Assembly: GCA_913055805.1 (NCBI GenBank)
Contig: CAJXLF010000005.1
Span: 1 to 64,000 of the forward strand
Direction of reading: 5' to 3'
Origin: an uncultured Salinisphaerales bacterium
GTDB lineage: Bacteria > Pseudomonadota > Gammaproteobacteria > Nevskiales > CAJXLF01
DNA: 64,000 nucleotides
The notes under the pieces were generated by a model. The model searched no databases and had not been told where the DNA came from. It saw only the letters and a list, made by a program, of their open reading frames with translations. Positions 61,675 to 64,000 of this stretch are shown here, piece after piece (position 1 is the stretch's first letter; each line of letters opens with the position of its first letter). A program made the translations under genes and the position numbers.

Positions 61675-62727
61675 TTACCAGTCGAAGGTGCCGACGCCGT
61701 TGCGTCCCACCACATAAAGTTTGTTATTCACCAGGATTGCATCGGAGAGGGGTGCGTCGAATTCGTTGGGCACCTTCTCAAGCTTGTTGTTGTCCAGGTC
61801 GCCGCGCACGATGGTGCCGTTCACTCCCACCAGCACCACGGAGGCGGGTGCAAAGCTGGAACCGCCGAACAGGCTCTGTATGACGGGGTTATCGATCAGG
61901 CGCCAACCCATCGGAGCCAGTACATCCGCATCGGTTTGTGTGGTGACGTCGTATTCGCTCCACTGCTCGACGTTTTCGGTCGCCAGGCCGGCAACATTGT
62001 CCGCCAGGTAAGTATTGCCGCGCAGACCAAAGGCAACCATGCCGGTTTCACCGTAGGGCAGGGCATTGAACCAGGACCCGCTGTATGGCGAAGTCAGCAG
62101 TTCCCAGTTTTCGCCGTTATCGCTGGAGCGCGCCAGCAGGCTGCGTTCGCCTGCCAGGAAGAGGCTGCCGTCGCCGAGTCGCAGGATGACATTCAGATGC
62201 AGTCCAAGGTCGAAGACCGGATTTTCCATCTCCTCCCAGGTTGAACCGCCGTCACGGGTGCGAATGGCCCGGCCGTTGGCACCGATGACCATTCCGTTTT
62301 GCTCATCCAGGAACAGAACGTCGTAGAAGGGCTTGCCCCACTCCGCGTCGAAGTGCTGCAGAGTCCAACTCAGACCGCCGTCGTCGGTGCGCAGGACAGT
62401 GCCGTCATGGCCGACTACCCAGCCAGTCTTGCTGTTCAGCATGCGCAGGCGATTCAGCATTGCCCTTACCGGTACTTCCAGTTGCTGCCAGTCCTGTCCG
62501 TCCTCGGAAATCAGGATGTGTCCGCGGTCACCCACGACAATGAAACGTTCGCCCGTGTGGTGGATATCCAGCAAGGTGGATTCGATGGCCTTCGGCATGA
62601 TTTCGGCCGGCTGGGGAACCAGTGTGCGGTCATCCGCCTCCGGTTCTGCCTGGGCACCCGTTGGCGCCAGCAGGCACAGACCGATAAGTACGCTGGACCA
62701 ACCGGTCAGCGAAATAGAGCGCTGCAT
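61675..62727 (-). CDS. exported YCF48/BNR-type beta-propeller protein
   Basis: A 350-residue protein from ATG 62727 (longer frame to 62790 rejected). The signal peptide (MQRSISLTGWSSVLIGLCLLAPTGAQA|EP) precedes six to seven propeller repeats with the D-G-G-x-S/T-W motif (EDGQDWQQLE, DDGGLSWTLQ, RDGGSTWEEM, DNGENWELL). YCF48 proteins (photosystem assembly Hcf136 relatives) form propellers that help to fold or recruit membrane protein partners. It lies next to the MMPL gene and is probably a periplasmic partner. Confidence 0.9.
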   Translation of the reverse strand: MQRSISLTGWSSVLIGLCLLAPTGAQAEPEADDRTLVPQPAEIMPKAIESTLLDIHHTGERFIVVGDRGHILISEDGQDWQQLEVPVRAMLNRLRMLNSKTGWVVGHDGTVLRTDDGGLSWTLQHFDAEWGKPFYDVLFLDEQNGMVIGANGRAIRTRDGGSTWEEMENPVFDLGLHLNVILRLGDGSLFLAGERSLLARSSDNGENWELLTSPYSGSWFNALPYGETGMVAFGLRGNTYLADNVAGLATENVEQWSEYDVTTQTDADVLAPMGWRLIDNPVIQSLFGGSSFAPASVVLVGVNGTIVRGDLDNNKLEKVPNEFDAPLSDAILVNNKLYVVGRNGVGTFDW

Positions 62728-63127
62728 GTTTTTCCCCTTGGTTTTGAGTTTTGACGACTCGCTCCTGATGGCCCAGTGTAATCGCGCCACAGTAGTCTCC
62801 TCTGCTTTTGCTTATAGTCTTGCGTAAATCATTCTAGTCGCGATAATCATTACAGTCATCACTGTCATGATTATATTTTGCAGAGACTAACATAAGTCAT
62901 ATTGGCCGCAACATCGGCAATGTATTTTTTGTTGCGGAGTCTGTTAGTATTCCGGCCTAACGGTTGGAGAAATAAGACAAAACCCTGGCAGCCTATGTAT
63001 TCTTGCAAGCGTCAGGGGAATGTTCGGTAATCAACCAGCAGGAAGGTTGCCGGTCAGATAACAACAAGTCCCGGATTTTCATTCCGGGCAAACAATTTCG
63101 GGCCGGTTGGTGTGAGAGGGGGAGAAG
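62728..63127. other. 400-base intergenic region between divergent genes
   Basis: No gene seen. It holds a 32-base near-palindrome at 62843-62874, a 6-bp hairpin CCCGGA/TCCGGG at 63070-63088 just upstream of the sensor gene, and an unpaired AT-rich stretch. The hairpin-rich leader (62985-63090) was compared with known riboswitch plans and did not fit one. Confidence 0.7.
62843..62874. promoter_or_regulatory. 32-base near-palindrome upstream of the YCF48-MMPL operon
   Basis: ATAATCAT-x-ACAGT-x-AT-x-ACTGT-x-ATGATTAT: 14 of 16 arm pairs match. It lies about 115 bases upstream of the YCF48 start, in the divergent region shared with the sensor gene. It is long enough to bind a dimer pair; no cognate regulator is encoded adjacent. 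Confidence 0.6.
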
Positions 63128-64000
63128 ATGAATTTGCGACCCTTGTTTCTGGCAGTCGCGGGCGGTATTGCTATTGGCGCCCTGTTGTTTCTTGTGCGCG
63201 GCACACAAAGCGTAGACCTCGAGGTTCATGCCCAGGTGCAGCAGCACATGCGTGATCTGAAGCAGCTTGATGCCAAATTCAATGAGGAAATCGTCAAGGC
63301 GCGCCTTTTTGTGGACGTGGAGTCCGAGGCGTTGCTGAATATGATTCCGGAAGTGGAAGAAGCGCCGAAGGTGCTTACCGAAGGTGACTACAGCCTGCGC
63401 GGTATCAGCCCGGAGGTAGATGCGGCGCTGGATGCCTACCTTCAGGCCATGGCGGAAAAAGTGGAAACCGCCGAACATTATGAATTCCAGAACCTGCGCC
63501 TGATTAACAGTCTGGAAATTATCCCGCGTGTTTCCGACGAGTTGCTGGAAGGTCTGGCTGCGGAGGAATTCCTCGATTCCCGCATCCAGGTTCTGCGTCT
63601 GCTGAAAGAGGCCATGACCTATGGCGTGTTGCCGGAACCACCAAACGAAGCTGTGTTTGAAGAACTGGTCTACCAGTTCAGCAAGGTGCCCAGCGATATT
63701 CCGGATGAGTACCGCGGCAGTTATGTGCAGCTTTCTTCTACAGGTAATGACCTGCTCAACGACAAGCGTAATGTGGACGCCAGCCTCAAACAGCTGACCG
63801 GTTATCCCACTGACCAGCGGCTTGAGGAGTTGCAGGCCACCTATGGCGCCTTCCACGAGGCGCGCCTGGCCGAGTCGCAGCGCTATCGCCAGATTCTGGT
63901 GATTTATGCTGTTGTCCTGCTGCTGGTGCTGGCCTATCTGGGTCTGCGTCTGCGCAAGAGTTATCAGGATCTTGACCGTGCCAACGACGAGCTGAAAAAC
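63128..64000 (+). CDS. membrane sensor protein with DAHL-type periplasmic domain (partial)
   Basis: The first 291 residues of a gene that continues past the window. ATG 63128 has GGGGGAG just upstream. One transmembrane helix (LFLAVAGGIAIGALLFLV, about 5-22), a 230-residue all-helical periplasmic domain with DAHL-like composition, and a second helix (ILVIYAVVLLLVLAYLGLRL, about 256-275) end in a coiled RKSYQDLDRANDELKN linker, typical of the start of a histidine kinase or GGDEF output. The output domain is outside the window. It is divergent from the YCF48-MMPL operon. Confidence 0.85.
   Translation, partial: MNLRPLFLAVAGGIAIGALLFLVRGTQSVDLEVHAQVQQHMRDLKQLDAKFNEEIVKARLFVDVESEALLNMIPEVEEAPKVLTEGDYSLRGISPEVDAALDAYLQAMAEKVETAEHYEFQNLRLINSLEIIPRVSDELLEGLAAEEFLDSRIQVLRLLKEAMTYGVLPEPPNEAVFEELVYQFSKVPSDIPDEYRGSYVQLSSTGNDLLNDKRNVDASLKQLTGYPTDQRLEELQATYGAFHEARLAESQRYRQILVIYAVVLLLVLAYLGLRLRKSYQDLDRANDELKN

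Noticed and set aside
62985-63127. Possible riboswitch (GEMM-type) in the leader of the sensor gene
   Set aside because: Hairpins exist, but the conserved core of the cyclic-di-GMP aptamers was not found. No other known riboswitch plan fits.
62993-63856. A 287-codon open frame on the minus strand
   Set aside because: It is antisense to the DAHL-type sensor, which has an RBS, two clear membrane helices and a normal start. The minus frame has no RBS or recognisable domain and runs out by chance in a GC-rich gene.

Overview
The window reads as a chromosomal segment of a lipid-metabolising gammaproteobacterium, of the marine Pseudomonadales/oil-degrader kind. The basis is a proC-yggT-metX-metW-DUF4426 run, a SoxR with its operator but no soxS, a Marinobacter-type dual-domain fatty acyl-CoA reductase, paired DUF1302/DUF1329 envelope genes, and six TetR regulators in 64 kb. 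No species can be named from the sequence alone. Both window ends cut a gene: an acyl-CoA synthetase tail on the left and a membrane sensor on the right.

Layout. 1-12 kb, mostly minus strand: an esterase lipoprotein, an SDR, a CoxG-like protein, an alpha/beta hydrolase and a TetR, then the operon DUF1302 > DUF1329 copy B > DUF1329 copy A > thiolase, read from a promoter between inverted repeats next to a divergent TetR gene. 12-17.4 kb: LysR/DoxX/azoreductase, a stand-alone LuxR-type HTH with a ketosynthase III, and a tyrosine integrase next to tRNA-Ala(CGC). 17.4-21.2 kb: a small conserved protein, tRNA-Arg(CCU), an unusual Gly-Asp/Cys repeat lipoprotein and an ABC exporter. 21.2-27.3 kb: a SoxR-controlled flavin reductase/monooxygenase pair, and an SDR-BVMO-patatin operon facing its TetR across three operator-like palindromes. 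27.3-34.8 kb: beta-oxidation genes (TetR, thiolase, FadJ-like, FadE-like, enoyl-CoA hydratase). 34.8-45.4 kb: acyl-CoA ligase, P450 with TetR, fatty acyl-CoA reductase, AraC/TetR pair, acyl-CoA-binding protein and two acyl-CoA dehydrogenases. 45.4-57 kb: housekeeping (kinase-like protein, TatD, SH3 protein, antiporter, methionine/proline/isoleucine genes). 57-64 kb: a second DUF1302 gene, then a YCF48-MMPL operon and a partial DAHL-type sensor facing it.

How it may work together. The enzymes favour activation, beta-oxidation, hydroxylation, Baeyer-Villiger oxidation and reduction of long-chain acyl or cyclic lipid substrates. The DUF1302 (outer-membrane barrel), DUF1329 (exported), MMPL (inner-membrane RND-like) and YCF48 (exported propeller) genes could form a trans-envelope lipid transport route, here split between two loci. 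That assignment is inference. The clearest direct observations are a 1.5-kb tandem duplication of DUF1329 that carries a relic of the DUF1302 3' end and has one half perfectly homogenised, and a tRNA-Ala whose anticodon stem is broken inside a direct repeat flanking an integrase.
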